Made by a program: the position numbers and the translations under genes. Below the pieces are notes generated by a model that was not told the DNA's origin, searched no databases, and saw only the letters and a list, made by a program, of their open reading frames with translations. Of a DNA stretch of 64,000 nucleotides, positions 23,076 to 33,752 are shown in pieces. The stretch's first letter is position 1. Each line of letters starts with the position of its first letter. The stretch is from Macrobrachium rosenbergii (taxonomy: Eukaryota > Arthropoda > Malacostraca > Decapoda > Palaemonidae): the NCBI RefSeq assembly GCF_040412425.1, contig NC_089763.1:53274587-53338586 (forward strand), in the 5' to 3' direction.

Positions 23076-26000
23076 CTAGCATTTCCCCTTCTTCCCCTTG
23101 CCCCTTTTTCCAGACTGGAATGCGTGCTGAAAGGGGCATGATTGCACAACCTTTCTGGCAGAAGAAGTAGGCTGGGTGTTCCCATGGGTGCCATTCGAAG
23201 CCTGGGTCTTCTTAGGGGCCGAGGAAGTGCTAGCCTGACCCAAAGGTCGGGCTACAGTGGCGCGCACAGACCCAGAGGTATTAGCCACTACCTGATGGTC
23301 AAGGCAGTTGCTGTCTTCAGCCCGACGCTTGTCAACTGCAGCATCCAACGATTCCGAGTCTGGACAGCATCCCTTCTCTTCAACACCAGCTATGCCCACA
23401 GGTTTGCCGTCTGGTGGGCTAGGTAGGAGATGGCTCTACCTCCAGACTGGCATAGTCTCCCGAAGGCAGAGCCCTCTCCAGGAACAATAGCACCTCAGGA
23501 GTCAGCCACCTTGGATACTGTGAATGACCACAGATCCAGCCAGGAGATTGCCTGGAGGGCTGCCATGGCAGTAGCCTCCAGGCTCGCTGCCTCTTGCTGC
23601 AAAAGGGAGACCCCTTCTGAAACAAGGTGCTGCAGCGAGAGACCCAGGCCTAGATGAACCAGGTCCGGGTCAACCTGCTTGGTCGGCAATGGCCCCTCTG
23701 AGGGCGTGTAAAATCGCTTCTGTTGAGGCAAAGGAGGGGGAAGAAGCTTGTCCGAGTGGTTCAACTGAAGCAAATTCTGCCCAGAAACAAGATTATTCAC
23801 CTGGTCGAGCACCCCTTCAGCAAGCAAGGACCACAGCAGTCCCACCAAAACCTTTGGTTCCTTCTTAGGGCTCCAAAAGGTTTCAAGGTGAGAAGGACAA
23901 TCCACAGAATTGGCTGTGGCCCCTTCCCCGAGATCGTGCTGAACACTCGAGTAGCTGCAAATGCCGACATGTGAAACAGGAGGAAAAAAGATTACCTCTT
24001 GTTTGTCGACAAATGCCACTGCTGTGGTTTTCCTGTTCAAAGAAACCACTGAGTGTCGCAAAACTCATCCTGGATTCTTGGACGGCCAAAAGGCTGCCCT
24101 GAGTCCAGGATGGTGATGAGAAAGTACTAATCGTCTCGGTCACACATCTTCAAGACAAAGTCTTACAGGTGTGCACCTACTCCTCAATCAGTGAATCCGT
24201 AAGTAGACACACGATGTGAGGGGAATATGCAAGCATATTCGAAGGTTCCTTCAATCAAGCATTAGCCTAGCTCTTTCCTCATACTTCAAAGAGGAAAGAA
24301 GGATGGAGGAATGGAAGCAGACCTCCATTCTCCACCATGGGGAAGCTTCTGCAAGACGACAGGATACCAAGACTGTTAGCTCTAGCCGGGCTGGTGATTC
24401 CCGAATCGGGAGCACGGGAGAAGAAGCGGGATGGAAGTTTGATGAAAAGAAATAGATACTTCTCCTGAAGGAATCCATTCCCAGGTCTCGGCAATGTTGC
24501 TGCCAGCTCCAGAGACTTGATAAGCATCATTTCATCCAGGCATCAGCAGTAGGAGAACTTCTTCCCGGTTGATACTTCTTCCTCTCTTCCCTTCTTCCCT
24601 CCTCCCTTATGGAAGAGATGGTGGAAAGAGACACAGTTATGTGCACTTTCTTAGAAGGGAAGAAGAGGGCTATGTGTTCCACAAAAATAAGGAAGCCTGG
24701 GACCACTTAGGAGTTGAGGGTGGGCTGGCATAAGCTCAAGGTCAAGTCAAGATGACTAAGACCCAAAGGTCTTGGCCATTGCCCAAAGGACAAGGCAGTG
24801 CCCTGGTACAAACCTTGATTACCAAGGTATCTGGCAAGAAAGAAAAAGGCAGAACCAAGTAAAGGTTCGTTCCTAAGGGTGAAGCCAACTTGGGACTTAC
24901 AAAACCGGAGATCCGAATTGGGACAAAGTCCTTTTTCTAGCACCAGAATTGCCCACATAACTGTAGTCGGCAAGACCCTCCATGGCGAGAAGAGTTCATA
25001 ATCTGCTGAGACAGGGGAGAAGCTTGGTGTCTCGGCCTGAATGAACTCCTTCTCTGAAGAAAAGAATTCATCTAGTCGAGAATGCTCTCGGAAGCCAGGA
25101 CAGTGGCGGTCCCCGACACCCTCGGCCCCTTGGGAACTGCAAGGGTTGCAAGTGATGAAGATTAATCATTGGGGGAGCCATGGTCGTCCCGGGGATCCTC
25201 GAGCCAATTTGTCGGCTCAAAGTTCTCCGAAAAAACGAGGGCAATCGCAACTTGAAGAGGAAGACCCTCGCTGTTTCCGAAGCGTGAAACTCCTCTACCT
25301 CTCTCCTTGGAGGGAAACCTTGACAGATCCAATGAAACCCTCCTCAGCTACCTGGTTGTACTATGACACAATCAGGGAACCGACACCCAAAGCACGCCAG
25401 GCAACCGAACTCCGAAGATAAGTTCGTCAGAGCTCTCTCTGTCCATCTCGCGCCTCTCAGAACAACCAAGGGGAAAAGAGGACAGGTGAGGAGAAAGAGT
25501 ACCCCTACCTGTCCTGCCAGTAAGACCAGCAGGAGAGGCAGACTGTGAGCAATAATCAACCGAAGGAGACTACTGCCACAAGGGGGAAGAAGAGCGTTTG
25601 TGCTGTGGCAAAGAGCTTTCCTGGGAAAAGCAGAAAGTTCACTCGATCAGAGCCGAGAACCTGATTCAGAAAAAACGAGTGGGGCCGAGCCAAGACGCAC
25701 GGAACTGAACCGGTCACACAAACGTGATCCGACTGGGTGGTATGCGGTGGACTGGGAGGCAAGTGGGGCGAGCCGAGCCAAACCAAGCCAGTCTCGCGAG
25801 CGCGACCAGGGGGTGGGTGGGATAGGCAAGCCGAGTGAGCTGAGCCGATCGTGTGAACATGATCGGCACTGGACAGGGTGGGACCTGTCTGCCATGAACT
25901 AGCGCTAGTTTCTCGAACTCTATACTCCTTTGAGGCCGAGGCCCCTCGAGAAGAAGGTTCAAAGGGGTAATTCTGTGTCTGCTATCCTGCATGCTCGAAC

Positions 26001-27700
26001 CCTAAGGTTCAAGACATGAGGATGCAACCCGCCCAAGCAATCAAAGCAGCTGGCGGGCAGTATCAAGACACCTGGCATCTTGGCACCCAGACACCTGGCG
26101 TCTCGGCACCCAGACACCTGGGTGTCCCAGCATTCTCTCTCGTCAGGAGAGCGCTCGTGATTCATAGAATTCGAGCGACCCATGGGACTCCCAAAACTAG
26201 GGAGCGGCTGCTTTCAGTTTCCTAAAAAATCAAAAAGAGCCAGGCAAGGAACCAGTCTTAGACGCAGACTTCCAAGATTGGCAACGAGGACATAGCCTCG
26301 AGAGGCCATGCTCTCACGGCCCCCGAAATGCCAGACCCCACAGGAGAATGCAAATCAGTTCCCGCCCGAGGGCCGGAAGAGCCAACAAGAAAAACTTGTC
26401 TCCAGGATGTTCGAACTGACATGATCGAGACACCAGACTGGGAATCCGACCGAGCACTGGAAAGCACTCGGGGAGTGCTTGTGGTGCTGGCAGGAAGAGC
26501 TGAGACACCTGGGTGCCTCGGCCCTTTCTCTTGCACTGCTCCTAAACTGGGCCAGGGAGAGTACTCTCCAGACCAGATTGGGATACTCAATATTCCATAG
26601 AATCTCGAGCACTCGGAGCAGCTCGCGAACAAGCGCCCGAAGCAGCCCCCATCTTAGAGGTGGAACCTCTAGGACTGGGAACGGGATCGCAAACTGAGGT
26701 CTGCACGCCCGCGGCTCCCAAAACACAAAACTGGTTTCCTAACCTGAAGGTCGGGAAGAGCCAACGAGAGACCCACTGCCTCCTCAGAGGCATCAAGGGG
26801 AAAGAAGCAGCCTTCCTCTCCTTCTTTTGCTGATAATGAGGTCTGTCCGTTCGGGACCCCCTTGGACCTCGGGAGAGGAAGGGAAGAGACAGCAGTAGAC
26901 GAAATCGAAGATAAGTTGAAGAAGACAGCGGTTACTTCCACAAGGCAACTTCCTTCACCTTCACTCCGACATCTTCTACAGGCTGGTGGACACGAAACAT
27001 TGTAACCTCCAGATTAGCTAGGCAGGAACACAACGGAAGCAGCCCAGGACACGACCACCAGGAGAAGCAGCAGGCATGATCAGGATAGCCCATGCAGGAG
27101 CTACGGCAGCGGTTCGGAAGGCAGGAGCTACCACAATGGCCAGGAACGCACTTCCACGGGGCGGCTTCCTTCACCTTCACGCCGACATCTTCTAAAGGAT
27201 GGCGGACATCATACCCTCCAGGGCAGCTAGGCAGGAACACAACGGAAGCGGCCCCAGGCACGACCACCAGGAGAAGCAGCAGGCATGATCAGGACAGCCG
27301 AATGCAGGAGCTACGGAAGCAGTTCGGAAGGCAGGAGCTACAGCAATGGCTAGGAACATCACATGAGAGTCACCAGCAGCGACAGGAACGATCAGGGTGG
27401 CTGCGGCAAGAGACCAGGAAGAGCAGCCCAGAGACTGTCGCCGAGTTAACAGGAGCACAACACAGGAAACAGCAGGAGCAGATAGACCACAGATACGCCA
27501 GAGGCAGTGCCACGGCATACATGAAGGCCAGCAATGACAGCAATCGATCCACATCGGCAGGAGCCATGTTGGGACGATCCTGACGTGGAACTATCATTCC
27601 ATCCAGGTACTGGGGTCGGTCCCGAAGCAACAATGAATGAACTTCAGGACTCCATCATGCAAGATGTCCCCTGAGATATCCAGCCAACTACTGCTGCGTC
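23076..27700 (-). pseudogene. ORF1 (gag-like) region of B1
   Basis: Only short open pieces remain. The best is 23495-24061, with QQKRFYTPSEGPLPTKQVDP and QQEAASLEATAMAALQAISW then LDLWSFTVSK. It matches the B2 gag block at 42880-43150 almost residue for residue. The upstream portion is Ser/Pro/Arg-rich and repetitive, as in other DIRS gag proteins. Function in the family: structural nucleic-acid-binding protein. Here it is inactivated by many stops. Confidence 0.6.
26945..27370. repeat. Tandem duplication of about 210 bp in B1 gag region
   Basis: The words ttccttcaccttcac, aggcaggaacacaacggaag, ccaggagaagcagcaggca and gaaggcaggagctac occur twice in the same order, 209-219 bp apart. Confidence 0.85.
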
Positions 27701-28446
27701 TGCGAGGCTCACTATCGACCCGAAAGAAAAAGCAAAGATGATTAGATGAGAGAGACTCCTCTCGCTACGAGGGGAACTGTCCTACGCAGTGAGAGGAGGT
27801 ACCCTAGAAGAGGTCACTCGATTGCGCACTGCCCCCCTTGTGGTCTTCAAGCTGACAAGTGAGCAAAGAGGGCGCCAGGAGAGATCTCTACTGAAGGTGA
27901 GATAAGGAAGAACCTGCGGGAGAGAGAAGGACAGAGGGGAGGCCACCAAGGGCGCCATAGAAGCGGAACTTGCAGACGACGCCCACAACCTCCCACCAGC
28001 CCTGCAACCCTCTAAGCGCAGGCGGCGAAAACAACACTCAGCACATGTAGGAAGGAAGAAGTCATGCTCTTGTACATGGAAGGCGGGAGCTGAGGATGGG
28101 AAGCGAATTCTTACATCCCGATCAATGTAGGGGACAGAAGATATTACATCCCAATCTAATATCTCTGATTGTATATGAGAACGCCTTCAGTATCTAAATA
28201 AATGGCTACTGGAAGAGAAGCATTACCACTCAGTTATGCTTCTCTAAATATGCCCTTGGCCGTCAAACCCAAGACACAGTGCAGGGGAACGACGGCTTAT
28301 GCAAGGTTATCACAAATCGTGGGTTTGTATTAATAAATATCAAACACGTAATATATACACATAATACAGAAAGAACCCACCAGGATAATAAGAGCTAATG
28401 ACAGTCAGGCAGAGAGATCTGAAACCATGTCTGCAACGCATGATGG

Positions 28447-28610
28447 ACGAAAGCAAACTGGAATGTTTACATCCGGGCAGACAGGTATTCCCACCTACCT
28501 GTTGGTAGTTACTGCCTAACCACCTTGCTCAAGAGTGTAACGGCCGTTTCCAGCCTACGCTGAAAGTGATTCCTAATGTAAAGGACCGACGGTTTGTATA
28601 TCGTGTCGGA
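28447..28610. repeat. Right ITR of element B1
   Basis: This segment from cgaaagcaaactggaatgtttac to tatcgtgtcgga matches the B2 right ITR (45758-45922) closely. The last few bases expected by comparison with B2 (aacaaa) are replaced by ttaaat, which begins element D1. Confidence 0.7.
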
Positions 28611-28835
28611 TTAAATAAAGTATTATACATACTTACCAAGTAACTACTATAGCTATAGTTTCAAATTATCATGGCAGCCTTGATTCAAAATTTGCGCTAG
28701 CACTTCAGTAGTTTTGTGTAGGTGACTAGTACCGCACACTAATGGGAATACCAGGTATGACTTAGCAGACGATCTCATTTTGATTGTGCCCTATGTCCAT
28801 GAGAGAGGAGGGAGGGGGCTCTGATCATGTAGTTA

Positions 28836-28935
28836 CTTGGCAAGTACATATAAAACTTTATTTTATTATAAAAATGTCAATTTTATAATAGTAACTTACC
28901 AAGTAACTATATAGCTGAATCCCACATTGACAGGA
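28836..28935. repeat. ICR of element D1
   Basis: tagttacttggcaagtacatataaaactttatt is the reverse complement of the D1 left end (28612-28660) with few changes. The following taacttaccaagtaactatatagctga half corresponds to the complement of the right terminus. Confidence 0.6.
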
Positions 28936-29295
28936 GGTGGGATACATGGACATATTCTACTCCAAAACATAAACTCATAAGTCATGTAATGAATTTGAAA
29001 TAGAAAAGTTCCTAGCAATGAAGAAAATGCTTGTCGTTCCTTTTAAGTCAAGAGAGCTACTGCAGGAGAATACTGCCTCTGGTTGGTGCTCATCTTAACC
29101 TGTAGTGGCATGGCAGTACAGCTGGGGAGCGCCTCGACTTGAGTGGGAGCTTTGTAGCAAAGGGGTACTCTGATTGCTAACAAAGCATCAGTGGAAGTTA
29201 TGCAGCTCAAGGAGTTATCCGATTGCTAGCAAAACTTAAAAACGTGCCCTTGCCCTGGGCACAGTACCATAATAAAAACAACCAGATAATGGAGG

Positions 29296-29612
29296 ACAAA
29301 GGAAAAATCTATTTCTGAGAAGGTCCTGTGTCACACCGGTGAAATTCCATTGTAGCACGAATTTCTAGGTATAAAATGCTAGATATAAAGAAAAAAGAGC
29401 TTTCAGGAAAGCTGGGTTACTACCCCCAGATCGAGCGTCTTCTTCAGGAAGACGTCGGTATAACGAAGGGTGAGTGAAAGATCACTACCACGGAGTCTTA
29501 CTCAAAAAGATTTCTCCCTATCAAAACCCCAAGAAGAGAGCGGTGAGCCATTACAGCCCCTACACCCAAACACCGCCAGCTCGGCGACACCAGCGCCACC
29601 TACCTCATTCCA
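29296..29612. repeat. Left ITR of A2
   Basis: It is an inverted copy of 37877-38179, including ctaggtataaaatgctagatata, gctttcaggaaagctggg, gaagacgtcggtata, ggtgagtgaaagatcactacc and ctcggcgacaccagcgccacc. The outer about 20 nt form a unilateral extension not matched in the right ITR. Confidence 0.85.
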
Positions 29613-29669
29613 GGCTGCACTAACCCCAGACTTGGCATGTGCAAGTAGGGAGCAATAGGTGAGTCAGGG

Positions 29670-29763
29670 AGGGTCACCCAGACACGGGACCTTCCTCAGA
29701 AATAGATTTTCCTTTGTCAAAATCCCTTTTCTGAGTCCAGTCCCGTGTCAGCCGGTGAAATAG
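29670..29763. repeat. ICR of A2
   Basis: gacacgggaccttcctcagaaatagattttcctttgtc is the complement of the left end, and ttttctgagtccagtcccgtgtcagccggtgaaat is the exact complement of the right end at 38145-38179. Confidence 0.85.
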
Positions 29764-30439
29764 TGATAGAGAATCATGCCAAGGCTGCAAACTACGAGGA
29801 AACAAGGTAATCTGAAGAAAAAACATAAATTATGAAAATAGTTTTAATTAGGGAATCTCTTACATGTAGCAAGAACACTAAACCTAAGGCACATCAAAAA
29901 CTTAATATTACGAAAAGTGGGGAAGTCCCCCCAGCATGACGGGAAGAGGCCCCAAAAACTTAATACTACTAAAGCATAACGACAATGAAATTTGCATAGG
30001 TTAAATGGCATATACAATCTTAAGGCTAACAATCCTTAAAACCTAAACACATAAAAAACCAAATGGGAAATAATATATACTACTAGTACATATACACATA
30101 TCTGGGGTACATGGAGCAAAAAAAAGTAAAAAAAAAAATCATAACATGTCAGATTACAGTTTCCACTAACAGAGACAAGATACATCAATATGAGGAGCAA
30201 GGCAGTGAATGATCAACCAGGAGGATAAGAAAAAATGAGGCATAAAATGATATAGTTAATGGGGAGATACAATCTTAAAAATAGTACACCCTTCGCCACT
30301 GGCCTAAACTTAACCGCATGAGACCGCTAAATCACATCATTTGTCCCAAAAACTTTCTGATTCAAATTTTCATTTAATCCTTATGGAAAACATTGTGTAA
30401 AAATATTTTTCACCACATTGGCTATAATATATATAGTAC

Positions 30440-30450
30440 ATATACATATA

Positions 30451-30534
<84 letters not shown>

Positions 30535-30535
30535 C
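30440..30535. repeat. (TA)n microsatellite in A2
   Basis: An alternating TA run with small interruptions lies between the ICR and the recombinase gene of A2. It is flanked by a duplicated segment (30130-30245 and 30630-30750) sharing cataacatgtcaga, acagtttccact, tatgaggagcaaggcagtga and gatcaaccaggaggataag. Confidence 0.9.
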
Positions 30536-31072
30536 ATGGAAAAAGCAAAAATAAAAATAGAAATAGTAGTAAAGTAGCCCAGTACCCCTAGTTTTCTTAC
30601 AAGAAAATCAATGAATGTTTATGGCATTGGTAATCATAACATGTCAGAATTACAGTTTCCACTCAACAACTTGAGACAAAATAATGATAATATCAATATG
30701 AGGAGCAAGGCAGTGAGGCATGATCAACCAGGAGGATAAGCAGAGAAGTAAATGAGGCAGGCGGGCCCATTGGGGGGAAAAATGGATCTGTTATGAACTG
30801 CCAACCTTCAGGATGGGTTCAATGTCTTCTAAAAATCTCGGTGTCACTGTCATCCTCTAAGCAACTATAACAACTATCACTAACAGATCTGGCCTACCAG
30901 AATCTGAAATATATGATTAGTTAAGGTGGGGAGATGACACTTCCCACAGCTAAAAGGAGAAAAAGTTTAGCCTTCAAATCCAAAAGGTTTAGAAAATTTC
31001 AGGGCTTGAGCTGATTTTAAATAGTGGCGTTTAAACACTAGAATGGTGATTTCCAACCAATACTACGTGTAT

Positions 31073-31860
31073 TTAGAAAACAGTTCTGAGAATGAAAGAC
31101 CATATTATGAAAGTAATTAATGGAAGTAGCAACTGCTCCATATTATGAATATCATGAACCTTAGGAACTGAATCTGGGTTGGCCTGTTTAATAAAATACA
31201 AAATTTGTTGTCTTATAGCATTCAGTGAAAGAGTACCACCTTTCTCCCTGATAAAAAGAGGACCCGACTTACTCTGTGGAGTTCTTAAAAGGTAAGATTT
31301 AAGTGTATAAACTGGACATAAAGACTGGTCTTGTGGAAGGGCACCACCTTCCAAGGAGACCACCTGTCTTGTGGGTCTTCATTTTTAGCTAAGAATCTAG
31401 GGTCAGGGAAAGGAGGACCTCTCCGGACGGGAGGAAGTTCACAAAATCATCACCTCTAGTGAGAGCCGATAGCTCTGAGATTCTAGCACCTGAAGCCAAG
31501 CTAATCAGAAATAAAGTCTTCCTTAACAGATCCTGATAAGAGCATTGAAAGTTGTCCATCTCTGATGCTAACTTAAGGACGTCATTGAGAAACCACGTAA
31601 CAGAATGTGGGCGTGATACTGGTCTCAGACGAGCGCATGCTCTGGGGATAGATGAAAAATAGGAATCTGTAAGGTCAATTTTAAAGCCATAGAAAATACT
31701 TTCTTCAGGGCTGACTTGGCTGTGGTAATAGTGGCCGGAGCAAGGCCTTTCTCAAACAGTGATCTAAAGAAAGAAACTCCTAAATTAGTCGTCATGATTT
31801 TGGCTTCAGATGCTTTCAGGAAGGAGGCTAATTTTTTTGACTGCTGAGTCATACTGTCTA
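31073..31860 (-). pseudogene. Tyrosine recombinase of A2, broken
   Basis: The 31073-31363 frame encodes CPVYTLKSYLLRTPQSKSGP, LFIREKGGTLSLNAIRQQIL and QANPDSVPKVHDI, equivalent to A1 residues 161-217. The final Arg of H-x-x-R and the catalytic Tyr region are displaced by a frameshift. The 31625-31852 frame holds the N-terminal core-binding part (MTTNLGVSFFRSLFEKGLAP). Between them a third frame covers the first Arg block (about 31460-31500). It would not give an active recombinase. Confidence 0.75.
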
Positions 31861-33739
31861 AGAGTAGAATCTCTTTTATCTGATTCTAGAAACAGAGTGT
31901 TGACAGGGTCAATGTTTGCTCCTTTTTGGGCTGCGAATTTTATAAAGTCCATAAAACTAGGGCATTCTGAATTCTTGAGGAAGCTGACACAGTCTTGGTT
32001 TGTACTGTCTGGGTCAGTATGGGCTTGGGAATCAAGACTCCGCAATCCCAGTTCCTGAAGAAGAGGGAACCAATTGCTCTTCGGCCAATAGGGGGCTACT
32101 AGGGCTGGTTGACCTTTGAATGTCCTGAGTTTGTGTAATACTTTCAGCAGTAAATTTATTGGAGGGAACAGATAAATTTTCTCCCAATTGTTCCAATCTA
32201 CTGTCATTGCGTCCGTGGCGTACGCCTGAGGGTCCAGGTTGGGGGCCACATAACAGGGGAGCTTGAAGTTGCTCTCCGTCGCGAACAGATCCACTTGGAG
32301 ACCCGGAACCCGGCGGCAAATCCATTTGAAAGATTCCCCGTCCAGGGACCACTCCGTCTCCAACGGAGTAGCCCTGGACAGGGAATCCGCCACCACGTTC
32401 CGTACCCCCGCTAGGTGGGTGGCTGACAGGTGCCAGCCGTGCTTGTTCGCCAGGAGAAGATAGCAACCATTACTTGGTTTACTCGACCTGATTTGGAGCC
32501 GCCCTGTTGATGCAATGAACTACCACTGCGCTGTCAATACCAGCCTGATATGAATCCGGTTGGGGGGGCGGATTTTCTTTAAAGTTAGAAAGACCGCCAT
32601 AGCTTCCAGGGTGTTTATATGGAACTGCTGAAACATTGTGGACCACGTTCCTTGTACTTTTGTTTTGGTGAATATCCCCCAGCCGCTTAGGAAAGCGTCT
32701 GTGTGAACAACTAGTGCCGGAGGGGGAAATTGAAGCGGAACTGACTTGGACAGGCCTCTGACTGTGGCCCAAGGCCGCAGTCTTGTTTTTAAGATTCGAG
32801 GAATAGAGGAGACCTTGTCTCTGAGCTTGACATTGGCTCGACTCCGCCACACTCTGTTTATGTCTTTTAGTTTCGCTTTTAAGAGCAGGTCCGTCACTGA
32901 GGCAAATTGAAGAGATCCAAGGACTCTTTCTTGGGATCGGCGGGATGCTGATTGATTTTTGAGAAATTTTCTGGTGAGAGATGCTATCTCTTTCCTCTTG
33001 GGAGGCGGGAGAGATAACGTGTGAGAGGACAGATCCCACTGGAGACCCAGCCACTGAAACCGGGACTCCGGAGTCAGGCGGGACTTCTCTCTGTTCAGTT
33101 GAAAACCTAACGACTCCAGGAAGTTGATGACCATGGACGTAGCCTTCTGACACTCCAGAACTGTTGGTGCCCAAATTATCCAATCGTCTAGGTACGCTGC
33201 TAGGGATATCCCTCGGGACCGGAGTTGTTGAACTACCGTGTCCGCCAGCTTGGTGAATACCCTGGGCGCAATGTTTAGACCGAAGGGCATGACCCTGAAG
33301 GAGTAGGCTTGATTCCCGAGTCTGAAACCGAGGAACTGAGAGAAGTTCCAGCGCAATCGGGGCGTGATAATAAGCGTCTGAAAGATCGATAGAGGTGGTG
33401 ACGGCTCCACGCGAAGTAGAGTCCGTGCCCTGAGCTACCGTAAGCATGCGAAAATTTGTCGCATTTTATGTAGAGATTTAGACGCGACAGATCCAGGATC
33501 ACTCTTTGCTGATCGGAGTCTTTTTGGGAACAGTGAATAACCTGCCTTGAAACTTTAGGTGCCTTACTTTCTTTATTGCTTGTTTGTTGAGCAATTCTGC
33601 CACATAATCCTGTAGGATTGATGAGGGTGGCTGGTAAAACCTGGTCAGAGGAGGAGGGTCCTTGATCCAGCTCCATCCTAGACCTTTGGACACAATGCTG
33701 TGTGCCCAAGGGCTGAAGGTCCATTGGTCCCTGAACCAA
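31806..33739 (-). pseudogene. RT-RNase H of A2
   Basis: The frame 32520-33410 (296 codons) runs from motif A through FRVMPFGLNIAPRVFTKLAD, AAYLDDWIIWA and SLQFASVTDLLLKAKLKDIN into RNase H (VVHTDAFLSGWG, NTLEAMAVFLTLKK), so RT and RNase H share one frame here. The downstream frame 31806-32396 continues with VADSLSRATPLE, LQVDLFATESNFKLPCYVAP and VDWNNWEKIYLFPPINLL. The primer-grip and post-RNase H parts are intact, but frameshifts near 32520 and 33410 and stops elsewhere break the polyprotein. Confidence 0.82.
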
Positions 33740-33752
33740 TACAGGCGACCAC

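Larger units (their letters stand above)
19523..28610 (-). mobile_element. DIRS-like retrotransposon B1, degenerate
   Basis: The element order is ICR (19523-19629), recombinase (20200-20600), RNase H and RT (21200-23036), gag (23076 to about 27700) and right ITR (about 28447-28610). It is about 75-85 per cent similar by eye to B2. The proper left ITR is absent: instead a right-end-like arm (B0) precedes the ICR. All ORFs are broken. The gag region is longer than in B2, partly through a tandem duplication at 26945-27370. Confidence 0.75.

Noticed and set aside
21948..23657. Plus-strand ORFs overlapping B1 RT and gag
   Set aside because: Antisense shadows of the minus-strand retrotransposon frames, which carry the recognised motifs.
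30440..30535. Possible origin or regulatory site at the TA-rich tract
   Set aside because: A simple dinucleotide microsatellite in a decayed retroelement; no supporting sites.
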